Origin: Gnetum montanum
Lineage: Eukaryota > Streptophyta > Gnetopsida > Gnetales > Gnetaceae
DNA: 30,920 nucleotides
Direction of reading: 5' to 3'
Assembly (NCBI GenBank): GCA_015680685.1
Contig: MNCI01014175.1
Coordinates: 2,061-32,980 of the forward strand
Part shown: piece by piece, positions 1 through 10,407 of the stretch
Numbering within the stretch: the stretch's first letter is position 1
Layout: the number at the start of each line of letters is the position of its first letter
The notes under the pieces: model-generated
What the model was told of the DNA's origin: nothing
Seen by the model: the letters and a program-made list of their open reading frames with translations, nothing else
Databases searched by the model: none
Made by a program: the position numbers and the translations under genes

Positions 1-1
1 G

Positions 2-480
2 TACTCCCAAGTGTCTAACTTGCGTAAGAAGATCCAAGGATGGAAGCAAGGTATTCATGAACCCTTGGATGCTACCATGGGTCGCTACTATGCATTGTTA
101 CATCGTTGCCCGGGCCATGGATACGCATAGAGGGATAAAATTTGCCACATCATAGATGGGCTAAGGTATGAAACTAGGCAAACCCTTGGGACTTATGCCC
201 AAGGGTGATCATCAAAACTTAGATCCCATGAAGTTCATCGCTTGTTGGAACAAGTAGCAAAAGAAGGGGAGCTATGAAAAAGGAAAAGTATGGAAGAATA
301 CAATCGTGATCTATCTCTTCAGAAGAAGGGAGTGAGATTTTATGATGAAGAGGATGAGTCATCAATCAAAGAGTTGGTGAACAGGAAAACCTTGCTACTT
401 TAAAAGCTAACAACAAAAGTAGCGGCTAAGGTAGAAGAAGTATGGAGCTCCTTAGACAGTAAGATTGAAACTATCATAAA
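2..480 (+). pseudogene. gag capsid-region remnant of copy A
   Basis: Read in the frame beginning at base 2, the first 125 bases give a gag-like segment with the motifs SNLRKKIQGWKQG and EPLDATMGRYYALLHRCPG, followed by a stop. Copy D has the same protein near 11020-11150. This corresponds to the C-terminal part of the retrotransposon gag capsid domain, which packages element RNA in cytoplasmic particles. Downstream (about 130-480) the match to copy D continues through several stops and small frameshifts, including a Lys/Glu-rich stretch. No open frame is long enough for a working protein. The beginning lies outside the window. Confidence 0.75.
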
Positions 481-1250
481 AATTGTAAAAGAGTCTAAGG
501 AGGGATGAGGTAGTGACAAGAATAAGCAGAGAGATTCAGGCCCTGCATGTGACAAGGGTAAGGGGAAAATTACTATCTCCGATGAGGTTATGGAATCAGA
601 CACAAACGATGATGGTGGATGTGAGATCTGCCGCTATGACCATCCTAAGGGATGTTGTCCAATCATCTCACATCTACAAGAGTCTGGGGTGTATGCACTT
701 AACCCAAGACTCAACAAATGGCAGACACCCCATAGGTTACCTTATCCCCAATGTAACCCAAGACAGTTCCACCAACCCTTAACGTATTATCCAAGTGGAA
801 CTCCACCACAATCCATCGGACAACATCAGCAGTGGCAATACTCACAGTCATGGGGGATGCCACCGCCTAAACATCAATACCCTTACCGGCAGCCCGATCC
901 ATATGGTTACTACGTGTAGTAGTAGATTTTTCCAAGTCACTCCAGGATCACACAACTCCCCAACATTACTACCAAGTTTGAGAGTACTTTAGGAGGACTC
1001 CTTCTCCTTCGGGAGATGCTCCATACCCATACCATCCTCCTCATCTGTCTGCACCTCTTCCACCAATAGTTCCCATAACACCTCCTGCTTTAACAATGCA
1101 AGGGGAACTCCCTGCTCAACTGCATCAATGTAACACTACGAGAGCAGTAAACATTCAACCCACTACTGGTTCTGACAATTGTAAAAAGAGAAGACCTTTC
1201 TTCAGAACCAGAAGCCTAGACAAGCTCTCACAATAACAAGCGGTTGAGTA
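481..1250 (+). pseudogene. gag C-terminal Cys/His knuckle and Pro/Gln-rich linker of copy A
   Basis: An open frame at 590-919 contains a Cys/His cluster at 620-658, read CEICRYDHPKGCC, with spacing C-x2-C-x3-H-x3-C-C. The classic retroviral nucleocapsid knuckle is C-x2-C-x4-H-x4-C, so this is a shortened variant. The same cluster is kept in copy D at 10483-10521, which supports it as a real feature of the family. The following residues are rich in Pro, Gln, Tyr and Ser (QYPYRQPDPYGYY) and lead to the protease. Copy D shows the same linker at about 9740-10400. The inferred role is RNA binding by the nucleocapsid part of gag. The frame is interrupted after 919. Confidence 0.7.
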
Positions 1251-1251
1251 T

Positions 1252-1824
1252 GTGATCACTCCTTTGATACATAAGGCTTTGTTGCTCCCTTCCGTTCAAC
1301 AACATAGCTTATTGCAGATAGTTATGTTAACACATATTGTAACTAACTGGATCAAGGTAGGTCACCTTCCTAGAAAATTAGTTGACCCTGGGAGTCCCTT
1401 AATCTATTTACAAATCACCGAAAAAGAACCACATAAGGCTCTTCCTGACTTAGGTTCCGGAGTCAACTTAATATCCTGGGAGATGTATTACGCTTGTAAC
1501 CTGCCCCAACTTAAGAAGAGCAACATTCAACTAGAGATAGAAGACTAGTCCATCACCATTCCCTTGGGATTGGTGGAGGACATTATTACCACTATGTATG
1601 GTTGGTCCTACCCAGCTGATTTCCTGGTGATTGAAGTAAAAAACAATGAAGGGAACTTTCCAATTATAATGGGAAGGGCATGGCTGAGCACAATAGATGC
1701 ATGCCTAGGCATCCATGATCTTTTCTTGAAAATTTCTAAGATAAAAATTTATGGAAAGATTGAGAAGAGGAAAGTTCCATGCATCACATACAGTGATTCA
1801 TTGGGTGATGACATGGAGGGATGA
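1252..1824 (+). pseudogene. Retropepsin-like aspartic protease of copy A
   Basis: The frame 1252-1548 holds the catalytic region, seen as LPDLGSGVNLIS with the aspartate at about 1447. Athila/Tat-type proteases typically have a D-L-G-[AS] form of the usual D-[ST]-G. After a stop at about 1546 the protein resumes at 1564 as GLVEDIITTMYGWSYPADF and IIMGRAWLSTIDACLGI. These match the family's G-[IL]-[IV]-E-D-V segment and the I-[IL]-G-R-x-[FW]-L flap/helix region. The enzyme would cut the Gag-Pol polyprotein. Copy D has the same protease at 9329-9740. The in-frame stop between the two halves means it is not functional as it stands. Confidence 0.85.
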
Positions 1825-2092
1825 TCATCTCCTCCATGTAATAGGTGTGTCCTTGAAAATTTGAAACAAAGATGCTTGTATGTAGAAACCACACAATAAG
1901 TAGTAGACACCCTGTGGTTGATGGCTACTCAAAAGAGCAACCAAATATGCATGGAACGAACCGAGGAAACAAACCATGCCAACAAAGAAGGCATAGACAC
2001 GTTGGAATATGAGTGTCGCCAACTTCCACCCCTTAACCTAAGAACATCAATGGGGAGAAGTTGGGCACTTTTATGAAATTCAAACAGATGCT
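1825..2092 (+). pseudogene. Spacer between protease and RT of copy A, ending at the pol deletion
   Basis: This stretch matches copy D at about 9040-9330, for example in the shared segments around CACCCTGTGGTTGATGG and ATATGCATGGAAC. It encodes the acidic linker between protease and RT, with stops. At about 2087-2097 the similarity to copy D stops and resumes with sequence that lies after integrase in copy D (about 6183-6198 on the minus strand, TGCTCATTATTTC). That places the deletion of RT, RNase H and integrase here. Confidence 0.75.
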
Positions 2093-4085
2093 CATTATTT
2101 CGGATCTCTCCCTTTCCATTCAGTCATGGGGGAGATGGCCACCTATGATAATCATTGGAGGCCCTCAGTTCTTTTTAGTTTTTGTTTAACATGTTTTTGT
2201 TTTACACATTTTTGTTTAACATGTTTTTGTTTTACAAGTTTGTGTTTTACAGATTTCTTTAACTTTTCTTATTTTTGTTTTGCAACATCGTTATACTTTT
2301 TCATTTTGTGTGTGTGTGTCACCCATCTTGTAAGTTTGTCACCCAATAAGTGTTCTTCACGATGGTATGAACTATTTTCATGATTGATTGCTAATGTTTG
2401 GTTTTTACCTTTAAGTCATAATGTTGATACTAAGTTATGTTTCTTTTGATATAGCAAGCAATGAGTTCACTTGATCCATTCATCCATAAGTTTCTATGAT
2501 TTCTCTTGGCTTGGAAATGTATAGTCCCTTTCATAATAAGAACATTAACGAATTGGTGACTGGGCATTTCTCAAACTAAGGAAGGACTCAAGGTTTGAAA
2601 AAGGTGTGACTTCAAGGGAACTTGATGCATTTGTGTTGGTCATTCTCTTGGGTGCTTGGATGTTTTCTTCTTGAGTTTTCTTACCATTTTGACATTACCC
2701 AATCATTAGGAAGCTGAGCAATAAGAATAACAAAGTCTTTGCATGGTGTGGTTCTCACGCATAAAAACACAAAACACAAAAACAAAAAAAAGAAAGAAAG
2801 GAAAAAGAAAAGTGAGAATTCAAAGCACATCCCTTAGACGAAATAATCAATTAGGCTACAAGCACTAGTTATGGAACTCAAAACAAAAGGTTCCCTCTAA
2901 CTAAGGCCCTTCTCACTTCCCATTCTCTCCTTGTTTCATTGGAATGGTGGTGGCTCTTGGAGAAGGCATTCTTGTTACTTCAAGAGGATGGATTGGCCAA
3001 ATACATTGATGCGAAGTTACTAGATGTGGTTGGTTTGAGGCCGGAGTTGGAATGAGATTTTCCAAGTCACATTAATCATGAAACACACAAGGGGCTATAC
3101 ACCACCTTGTTCTTGGGATTTCATTTCATTCTATTCTCTCCATCCTTCTCTCCATTCTTCACCTCATTGCTGGTTGTATCATTAGTGTATATATTTTGGT
3201 TAATGCATTGTTTTGTTTTTGGTAAATTCTTATAGTTAAGAATTTAACTCTTTTTCCAAATGACATTCCTAGAGCCTACGGACTCTTTGAATGTGAGTTT
3301 GTCAGGGCATTAAGGGCATGAGCCTGCTTTGGGGAGGACCCACTGACATTCCTATTTGGTGCACCAGTTAACTTATTTTCCCTAATATTTGTGCAATTAA
3401 TATTATTTTTTTCATTTCCATCTTGACATCCACTTTCTCAACGTTATCGTTGTCTCTTTTTATCTATCTTTCTTACTCTTCTTTCTCCATTCTAACGCTA
3501 CCGGAGGTTCGCGATTAGTCATGGGTGTACGGGGCCTGATTTTTTTGCTTTTCTGCTAGCCTCAATTTTTTTGATTTTTTCCTAACCCCTATACCTTTGG
3601 TAGTCATCAATATTATATCTCTAGATCTGCAATCAACCATACCACAACCTAGCCAATGGAATTACACTGAAGCAAGATATTAATTACATGATGATTCATT
3701 TACCCTCGCTAATATAAGATTGTGTTGTGTGTGCAGATGGTGATCATATAACAATGGATTGGATCTGGAGCAAACTCTTGGAATGGAGCAGTGCTGGAAG
3801 CAGCTATGCAAGGAGCAAGATTAATAACGTGCTTATGGATGGACAACGAGGGACGCAATCTTAGCATTGGCAGCAGCAACACTTCCTTATCTCTCTCTTT
3901 CTCTCAGCTGCCAAATGAGGCTTGATGTCAATGTAATAAGGTGTTCACTTTTGTTGTCATGAACACCAGTTTTTTCAAGTCTTGTAATGATGATCTATTC
4001 ACAAGTCATCCCATTAGTTCCATTCAGTCAATAATCCCATACCTTCCCAATATTTTGTAAGGAACTCGAGGATGAGTTTTCATTT
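2093..4085 (+). other. Long 3' noncoding region of copy A
   Basis: About 2 kb without a credible open frame. Many blocks match the reverse complement of 4676-6190, so this is the conserved 3' noncoding region of the family, as is common in Athila/Tat elements between pol and the 3' LTR. It contains a T-rich repeat block (2180-2300), an A-rich expansion near 2765-2810 absent from copy D, and two internal copies of the motif AGTCATGGG that also precedes the LTR (2122-2133 and 3517-3530). The part from about 3700 to 4085 has no counterpart in copy D, which is truncated at that point. No env-like protein is recognisable. Confidence 0.75.
2180..2300 (+). repeat. T-rich degenerate tandem repeat in the 3' noncoding region
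   Basis: Units of the form TTTTTGTTTtACA with alternating GTTTAACATG and GTTTTACA ends follow each other from about 2180 to 2260 and then fade. Copy D has a shorter, degenerate version at about 6030-6110 on the opposite strand. The frame through it gives a Cys/Phe-rich peptide that is a product of the repeat, not a gene. Confidence 0.6.
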
Positions 4086-4098
4086 AGTCATGGGGGTA
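4086..4098 (+). promoter_or_regulatory. Polypurine tract of copy A
   Basis: AGTCATGGGGGTA stands directly before the LTR start TGATGAGA. A purine-rich, G-ending run at this place primes plus-strand DNA synthesis in LTR retrotransposons. It shows that the LTR at 4099 is the 3' LTR of the plus-strand element. Confidence 0.7.
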
Positions 4099-4675
4099 TG
4101 ATGAGATGCGATATCGTGTCGTCCCTTACGATATCGCGTACGCAATATCGCGGTGCCCCATCAGATCTATAAATAAGAGGTAGCTCTCCCTTGTTTCCTC
4201 ATCCTAGGCTAAACAGTAGGGAAACTCTAGCAGATTGATCACTCCAGAGATAGAATATTTTCCATGTGCTTGCAGTAGGAGTCCTAAAGTGAACAGATCT
4301 TTATTTGAGCAACATTGTACCTGAACACAAGTTGTGTACAACAATAAAGGTGAACTTCCTGGATAAACCTTGCAGTGCATGGAATAGGATTTTATTTAAT
4401 GTTATTTATTGCTTTCTCTCTCACCCTTATCTCCTAGTAACGCAGAATGAGTACGACTTGATTACGAACATTTAAGGATGTGTACGGATAATCAAGNCTT
4501 GGACTTACTTAACCATACACCGTGACAACTACAAGTAAGTCTAGGAAGACAATGAATGATTAACCTTAAGTGTTTCATGAGGTGTGTAGGCACTTAGTCT
4601 ATGGAGTTTGACTGGATCGCACGTGCTATGCTCATATTCGTATGGTTGAGTGTAGGGGTACCTTGCCACTCATGA
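4099..4675 (+). repeat. 3' LTR of copy A (577 bp)
   Basis: The LTR begins TGATGAGA and ends near CACTCATGA. In copy D the end reads TCTCATCA, so the intact family LTR has TGATGAGA...TCTCATCA inverted ends; here the final CA has become GA. Internal landmarks shared with the LTRs at 12493-13311 (minus) and 30238 onward are the GATATC boxes, TATAAATAAGAGG (4168), the segment GAACACAAGTTGTGTAC followed by AATAAA (4343-4348), and a single copy of a segment starting GAGTACGACTTGATTACGA. An undetermined base occurs at 4497. It is shorter than the other two copies, mainly because it has fewer of the internal repeat units. Confidence 0.88.
4105..4176 (+). promoter_or_regulatory. LTR promoter of copy A: palindromic GATATC boxes and TATA box
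   Basis: Two intact GATATC cores (within GCGATATCGTG and ACGATATCGCG) and one variant (GCAATATCGCGG) precede TATAAATAAGAGG at 4168. A TATA box at this place fits the U3/R boundary of a plant LTR. The palindromic boxes recur in the other two LTRs of the family. Their function is inferred from position and conservation only. Confidence 0.65.
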
Positions 4676-6190
4676 CCTTGCCTCAATGTGAAGTGCATTG
4701 GCTAAGTTGTGGTTATGGTAGATACTGGTTCTGGAGTTTTAACACTGGTAACTACCTATGGTGTAGAGGTTAGGAAAAACTAAAAAAATTTGTGCCCGGG
4801 CCCCCATGACTAAGAGAAAACCTCTGGTAGTGAAAGGGTGGAGAAAGATAAGGAATAAGAAAGATGAAGAAAAAATAACAATGGCAATGCCAATAAAATG
4901 GATGTCATGGATGGAGATGAAACAAAAAATGGTTGATTGCAGGAAATGTTTAAGGGAAAGAATTTAACAAATTCCCCAAAAAGGAATGCCAGTGGGTCCT
5001 TCCCAAAGTAGGCCCATGCCTTTGATGCCATGATAGACCTACAAACCAAAGAGTCCGTAGGCTCTAGGAATGTCAATTAGAAGAAAGAGTTAAAAAATTA
5101 CCCACAAGAAATTACCAAGGAAGGACAATGTGTCAACGAAGATACAGACTGATGATAAAACCAACAATGAGGTGAGAAATGGAAAAGAAAGGTGCAAATG
5201 AGAGAATGGAATGAAAACCCAAAAAAAAGGTTGTGTAAAGTCCCTTATGTGTTTCATGATTAATGTGATTGAGTAGGACTCATTCCAAATTTGGACTCAA
5301 ACCAACCACATTCAGTAACCTCGCATCAACACAATTGACCAACCCATCCTCTTAGAGCAACAACAATGCCTCTACAAAAAGTCAGCATCATTCCAAGGAA
5401 AGAGAGATGGAGAACAAGGAAGCGAGAATGGCCTTAGTTAGAGGAAACCTATAGGCATGGGTAACATGTCTTTCCAGTGCCATAACTAGTGCATGTAGCC
5501 CAAAATCATTATTGTGTCTAAGGGATGTTCTTTAAATTCTCATTATTTTGTTTTGTGTGAGAACCACACCATGCAAAGACATATTATTTTTATGAACTCA
5601 GCTTTTGGTGATTTGATGAATGGTTAGAATGGTGGAAAATCTAAAGAAAAAGAATCCAAGAAATCAAGAGAATAGCCAGTACAAATGCATAGAATCCATT
5701 TGAAGTCATACCCTTTTCATCCTTTGAGTCTTTCCTTAATCTGAGAAATACCCAATCATTAATTCATTAATAGTTTTATTAAAGAAAAGGACTATATAGT
5801 TCCAAGCTAAGGGAGACCATAGGAATTTATGGATGTATGAATGACATGGACTCATTGCCTGTTTAATCAAAAGAACTATACCTTAATGTCAACATTGTAC
5901 TTCAAAGGTAAAATCCAAACATTAGCAATCATTATGATATTATTCATACCACCATCATGAATACTTATTGGGTGATAAATAAAATAAAGTAATCACACAA
6001 AGAAATGGTAAAAAGATGAATGATGCTGTAAAAAATAAAAAATAAAGATTAAAGAAATGTGCAAAATAAAAATATGTGAAACAAAAATATGTAAAAAAAA
6101 AAAACTTAGAGAGAACTGAGAGCCTTCAATGATTAGCAAGGGTGGCCATCTCCCCCATGACTGAATTGGAAGGTGGAGATCTGAAATAAT
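4676..6190 (-). other. 3' noncoding region of copy D (truncated)
   Basis: Matches the plus-strand region 2097-3700 block by block in inverted orientation, for example TCTTTGCATGGTGTGGTTCTC and the segment after the internal AGTCATGGGGG motif at 4801-4812. The open frames here are short, rich in Phe, Leu and Ser, and not kept in copy A, so I treat the region as noncoding. Similarity ends at 4676 with the LTR of copy A. Confidence 0.7.
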
Positions 6191-6239
6191 GAGCAAGGTT
6201 GCCCACTTATAGAGGTAGCATATGTTCTAGCTGGCCTAA

Positions 6240-7300
6240 ACTCATGGAAAGGATTTGTTTATTGCACATTGACTAACAGTCTCTTATTTAGGCTCTCAGG
6301 TTTATATATGGTCATGGTCCTTGAAGGAAAAGTTGCATAGATAATGTAAGGTCTTTCCAACAATGTTTGAATTTTGGTACATTATGACACATGTGTGGGG
6401 TTTCAGTAGAGAACCTTATCTCCTGGTTGGTACTTAGCTCTCCTAATTTTCAGGTCATGACATTGTTTATTAAATGCCTTGTGAAACTCATTAGATGACA
6501 AGGAAGCTAGTAGATTTTCATCTAGCAAGTGAAGAGTCATTAACCTTTGTTTTTGTGCTAGATCAAGGTCAATGTTGAGGTCACATGCCGTGGTTAGTGT
6601 ATGGAGCTCAGTTTGGATACACTAACTCATAGGAAGAGTAGCCTATAGGGAGTTCCCATGTGGAGTGGTATGCCCAAAGAGCATCATTCAATTTAGTGCT
6701 CCAGTCTCATCTATATTTGCTAATAGTTTTGGTTAGTATCTTGGTAATCTCCTTGTTGGTGACCTCATCTTGACCATTGCCTTGGGGGTGGTATAGTGTA
6801 GTCAATTTGTGCTCAACCCCTAAGCGTTGCATTAATTTTTGAAAAGTTGCACTTGTAAAGTGTGTACCATTATCCGAGATAAGTGCACGTGGCACACCAA
6901 ACTTGTTGATGACTTGTTGTTGAACAAATCATGCAACTATAGATGATGTGCAATCTTTAACAGTAGTTGCTTCAGCCCATTTTGTTAAGTAGTCTACGGC
7001 AACTACGATGTAATCTTTTCCATTGGAAATTGGTATAATGGGCCCCATGAAATCAATCCCCCAAATTTTGAAGGATTCTAGTAGTTGAATCCATTGTTGC
7101 GGACCCTCTATTCTAGTAGTCATTTCCCCATCACGTTGATAACACTCAAAATATTGGACAAATTGATGGGTGTCCTAGAATAAGGTAGGCCAATAATACC
7201 CTACAAGCAGGATCTTAATAGCTGTTCATCTCCCAACATAGTGACTCCCACAAGGGCCCTTATGAGCATCTTGGAGAACTCTCAATTAATCTCCATCGAG
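6240..7300 (-). pseudogene. Integrase of copy D
   Basis: A zinc-binding region of HHCC type is recognisable at about 7300-7130 (motifs HKGPCGSHYVG, GYYWPTLF, CYQRDGEM), with the first Cys of the final pair altered. The catalytic core follows: WGIDFMGP with the first Asp at 7052-7054, ALISDNGTHF with the second Asp at 6872-6874, and NGQDEVTNKEI with the Glu at 6764-6766. The last two are separated by 35 residues, the canonical D-x35-E of retroviral integrases. Downstream, DWSTKLNDALWAY continues the core, and a basic C-terminal part runs with stops to about 6240. The enzyme would insert element DNA into the genome. Stops at about 6700 and 6925 break the frame, although the catalytic triad is kept. 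Confidence 0.9.
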
Positions 7301-7387
7301 AACACACCATCGAACCAAGCCATCGAAACATACTTTGTAAAGTTGTCCATTGATTTTCATAAAGTACTTGGCTCTGTGAAGAAACTA

Positions 7388-7930
7388 TTATTTCTTCTTA
7401 AGGTCTAACTCTTGTGGTGTTTGTTGGGTAAGGAGATAGGTCAACATGCTACTATACCAGTTTGTCTTCGTCGGTGAGTGGTCATTCACTACATTGGCAA
7501 AGAGGAACTCATTAGGGAAGTGATCGAAAATAGGATACTCATCCTCTTTATTGTCCCAGTGCAACTGAGATAAATGATCACCAACTATGTTCTCGATGCC
7601 TTTACGATTGACCATTGTTAGATGGAACTCTTGTAGGATTACTAGCCATTGTATAATACGGGGGCTTACCATTGGCTTATTCATGAGGAACTAGATTGCA
7701 CTATGATCTACGTGTATGAATACCTTGTGTCCTAATACATAGTGCCTAAATTTTTCTAGTGCAAACACTACAGCCATTAATTCTTTTTCTATAGTAGTGT
7801 AGTTAAATTATGCACTAGCTATACTTCTACTTGCATAGTGGATGTAATAAGGGCATTTATGATCACCTAACTATGTAAGTATGACTCCTAAGGCATAATT
7901 AGATGCATCAATCATGACATGGAATGGTTT
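7388..7930 (-). pseudogene. RNase H domain of copy D
   Basis: Minus-strand motifs in order: HVMIDASNYALGV (about 7921-7890, active-site Asp), TTIEKELMAVVFALEKF (about 7800-7750, active-site Glu), VFIHVDHSAI (about 7720-7694, Asp), and ENIVGDHLSQL near 7570. These are the standard Ty3/gypsy RNase H landmarks. The domain removes the RNA strand of the RNA-DNA hybrid. The open frame 7388-7684 carries the end of RNase H and the connection to integrase. Stops occur at about 7700, 7805 and 7870. Confidence 0.88.
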
Positions 7931-7999
7931 GGACAAGTCAAGAGCTTGTAGAATGGGTGTTTCTACCAGCTTCTAATTTAAAGTTTGGAAGGCTAGTTC

Positions 8000-9040
8000 G
8001 CATTCCCTAGTCTACTTGAAAGGTACATCCTTTTTCGTTAACTCTACCAATGGTTTGGCAACCTTTGAAAAGTTCTCTATGAATCTCCTATAGTAGCCAG
8101 TGTGTCCAAGGAATGACTGAATGTCTTTGAAAGTTTCCAATCAATGGGGAATTACTTGGATGACCTTGATTTTCTCAAGGTCTACCTCTATCCCTGCATA
8201 TGAAATTTTATGCCCAAGTACTATGCCTTCTTGGACCATTAAATGCCTTTTCTACCAGTTGAGCCTTAGATTAGTCTCTACAAATATTTTCAGCACTTTC
8301 TCTAACTAGTCCAAGGCTTAATCAAAACTTGCTTCATAAGTGGAGAAGTCATCCATAAAGACTTCCACACCATTTCCTATCTGCTACTGGAATATGCTTA
8401 GAACTAAGAATTAAAACATGGCACGGGCATTGCACAAGCTAAATGGAATTTGTTTGTATGAAAATGTTCCCCAAGGACTAATGAATGTAGTTTTGGCTTG
8501 GTCTTCTGGGGCTATTTTTATTTGGTTGTATCTACTATAGCCATCCATAAAACTATAATAGCGATGCCCTATGATTGTGTCTATGACTTGGTTAACAAAT
8601 GGCAACGGAAAGTGATCCTTGAATGTTGCCATGTTTAGCAACCTAAAATCTATGCACATCCTCCATTTGCCTCCCTTTTTAGGCATGATTACTAAGGGGC
8701 TAACTCATTCGCTATCAGCAATGAGGTATATGAATCCAGCCTTTAGAAGCTATTTGATTTCTTCTTTTACTACTTGCTTCAACTTTGGGTTCAATCACCT
8801 TTGTGGTTATTTCTAAGGCTTCATGGAGGAGTCAGTGTAAATCCTATGCTAGCATATCCTAGGATCTATTCCAGTTAATTCTGGATATGACCAGGTGAAG
8901 GCTTTTGACCACTTTTTTATTACCTTGAGAAGACTTTCTTTTTGTTGCGGAGAAAGTCTTGCATTGATGATTACCAATTTTCCATTCTTAAGGAACGTGT
9001 ACTCCATACCAATGGGTAATGGTTTTAGCTCTAGGGGCTC
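8000..9040 (-). pseudogene. Reverse transcriptase of copy D
   Basis: The linker begins at about 9040 (LELKPLPIGMEYTFL) and leads to PKKGGKWRMCIDFRLLN (8690-8640), KDHFPLPFVNQVID, FMDGYSRYNQIKIAPEDQ, the F-S-L-C-N-A segment at about 8430, and the catalytic VFMDDF box at 8345-8362 (the Y/F-x-D-D motif). After it follow EGIVLGHKIS and [13 protein letters not shown], typical of Ty3/gypsy RT. The open frame 8411-8686 covers fingers and palm. Stops break it upstream and downstream, for example next to DPRIC at about 8850. The two catalytic aspartates are intact. Confidence 0.92.
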
Positions 9041-9328
9041 TTATTTTAATTTCTAGGGAATTTCCAACTTTCCACAGTTGATATTTTCTAAGTTAGGACT
9101 AGGAAATTGGCGGTGGACTTGCTCTAATGCATCAATGCTATCTATGTGAGCGTAAGTCAAACCCTCAATCAGTTCCATGCATATAAGTGAGCTACTTTCT
9201 TGATCATCTATCAACCACTGGGTGTCTTCTTATCATGTGGCTACTGCATACAGGCACCTTTGTATGTTGATCGTTTGTGTATACTAATTGCATGTAGGCA
9301 AGGTTAAACTTTGCACAACCCATGATCT

Positions 9329-9740
9329 CTACACACAATTGCACCCTGTGTTACTATATGTGATGCATGGAACCTTATTCTTCTCAATATTTTCAAAAGT
9401 ATTTTCCTTAGATATTTCTAGGGAAAGATGGTGGATTCCTAGGCACACATCGATAGTGCTTAGCCATGCCCTTCCCATTATGATTGGGAAGTCCCCCTTA
9501 CTGTTATTCACTTGGATCACCAGGAAGTTAGCTGGATACGACCATCCAAAAATAGTGGTAACAGTATCCTCCACTAATCCCAAGGAGATAGTGAGGACTG
9601 GTTAGCTAACTCTAAATAGACATTGCTCTTTTTCAATGAGAGTAGGTTCCAGGCCTTATACATTTCTTGGGATATTAGGTTGACACCGAAACTTGAATCC
9701 AAAAGAGCTTTACATGGCTCATTCTCGACAATTTGTAGAT
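9329..9740 (-). pseudogene. Aspartic protease of copy D
   Basis: The catalytic segment at about 9720-9660 reads ALLDSSFGVNLIS, where the family norm is D-[LS]-G-[AS]: the Gly has become Ser or Phe, so the active site is damaged. The open frame 9329-9583 then gives GLVEDTVTTIFGWSYPANF and IIMGRAWLSTIDVCLGI, matching copy A at 1564-1700. A frame change separates the two halves. The role is maturation of Gag-Pol. Confidence 0.85.
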
Positions 9741-10407
9741 AGATTAGGGGACTCCCAGGATCAGATAATTTCCTAGGAAGGTGGCTAGCTTTGATCTAAT
9801 TAGTAATGGCATGTGTTAACATGACCATATGTATTGAATGTGGTGTTAAGTTTGAAGGGGGCTCCAAAGCTTTAGTTGATATGGAGGCATCCAAAGACTT
9901 AGCCACTTCGGGTTGCAAAGGATTGGTTGGACTATTGGTTTTGAAGAAAAATATTTTCTTCATACGGTTGTCAGAACCAATAGTAGGTTGACGATTAATA
10001 GCCCTTGTGGCATTATGTTGTTGTGGCTAAGTAGGGAGTTCACCTTGCATTCCTGGGGTAGGTGGTAATGGAGCTATTGGTGGGAGATATGCGATAGGAT
10101 TGGAAGGATGGTATACTTGTTGAATATCACCACTAGGAGAGAGAGTCCTATAGTACTCATGAGCTTGGTAGTGGTGTTGGGGAGTAACGTGACCAATAGA
10201 GTCACATGGAGAGATTGGATGCTACACATAATATCCATATGGGTCTGGTTGCCGGTAAAGATATTGTTGCCTTGGTGGTGTCATTCCCCATGATTGTGGG
10301 TGCTACCACTACTGATGTTGCTCAATTGGCTGTGATGGAGTTCCACTTGGATAATATGTTAAGGGTTGATAAAATTACTTTGGTTTACCTTGGGGATAAG
10401 GTAACCG
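9740..10407 (-). pseudogene. Pro/Gln-rich gag-protease linker of copy D
   Basis: Minus-strand translation in shifting frames gives low-complexity sequence with motifs such as YLYRQPDPYGYYV and PPIAPLPPTPGMQGELPT that also occur in copy A between 720 and 1130. Plus-strand open frames here (9806, 10108, 10206) are antisense shadows. Several stops are present. Confidence 0.65.

Larger units (their letters stand above)
1..4675 (+). mobile_element. Athila/Tat-like Ty3/gypsy element, internally deleted (copy A), 5' end outside window
   Basis: The stretch aligns by eye, segment after segment, with the reverse complement of 4676-11150 (copy D): gag, the Cys/His knuckle, the Pro/Gln-rich linker, the protease and the long 3' noncoding region follow in the same order. 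It ends in a polypurine tract and an LTR that begins TGATGAGA. Between about 2090 and 2097 the sequence jumps from the segment just after the protease to the segment after integrase, so RT, RNase H and integrase are missing; about 2.8 kb is lost relative to copy D. The missing 5' part (5' LTR, primer site, gag N-terminus) should lie left of base 1. As a gag-plus-protease element without polymerase it could have moved only with enzymes supplied in trans, if it ever moved in this form. The family assignment rests on copy D. Confidence 0.9.

Noticed and set aside
400-603. Minus-strand frame of 67 codons
   Set aside because: Antisense to the gag remnant of copy A; no motif, low complexity.
2126-2383. 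85-codon Cys/Phe-rich frame
   Set aside because: Produced by the T-rich repeat; not kept in copy D.
4810-5076. 88-codon minus-strand frame in the 3' region of copy D, possible env-like ORF
   Set aside because: Leu/Phe/Ser-rich, no membrane protein pattern that persists, and the equivalent in copy A is not open.
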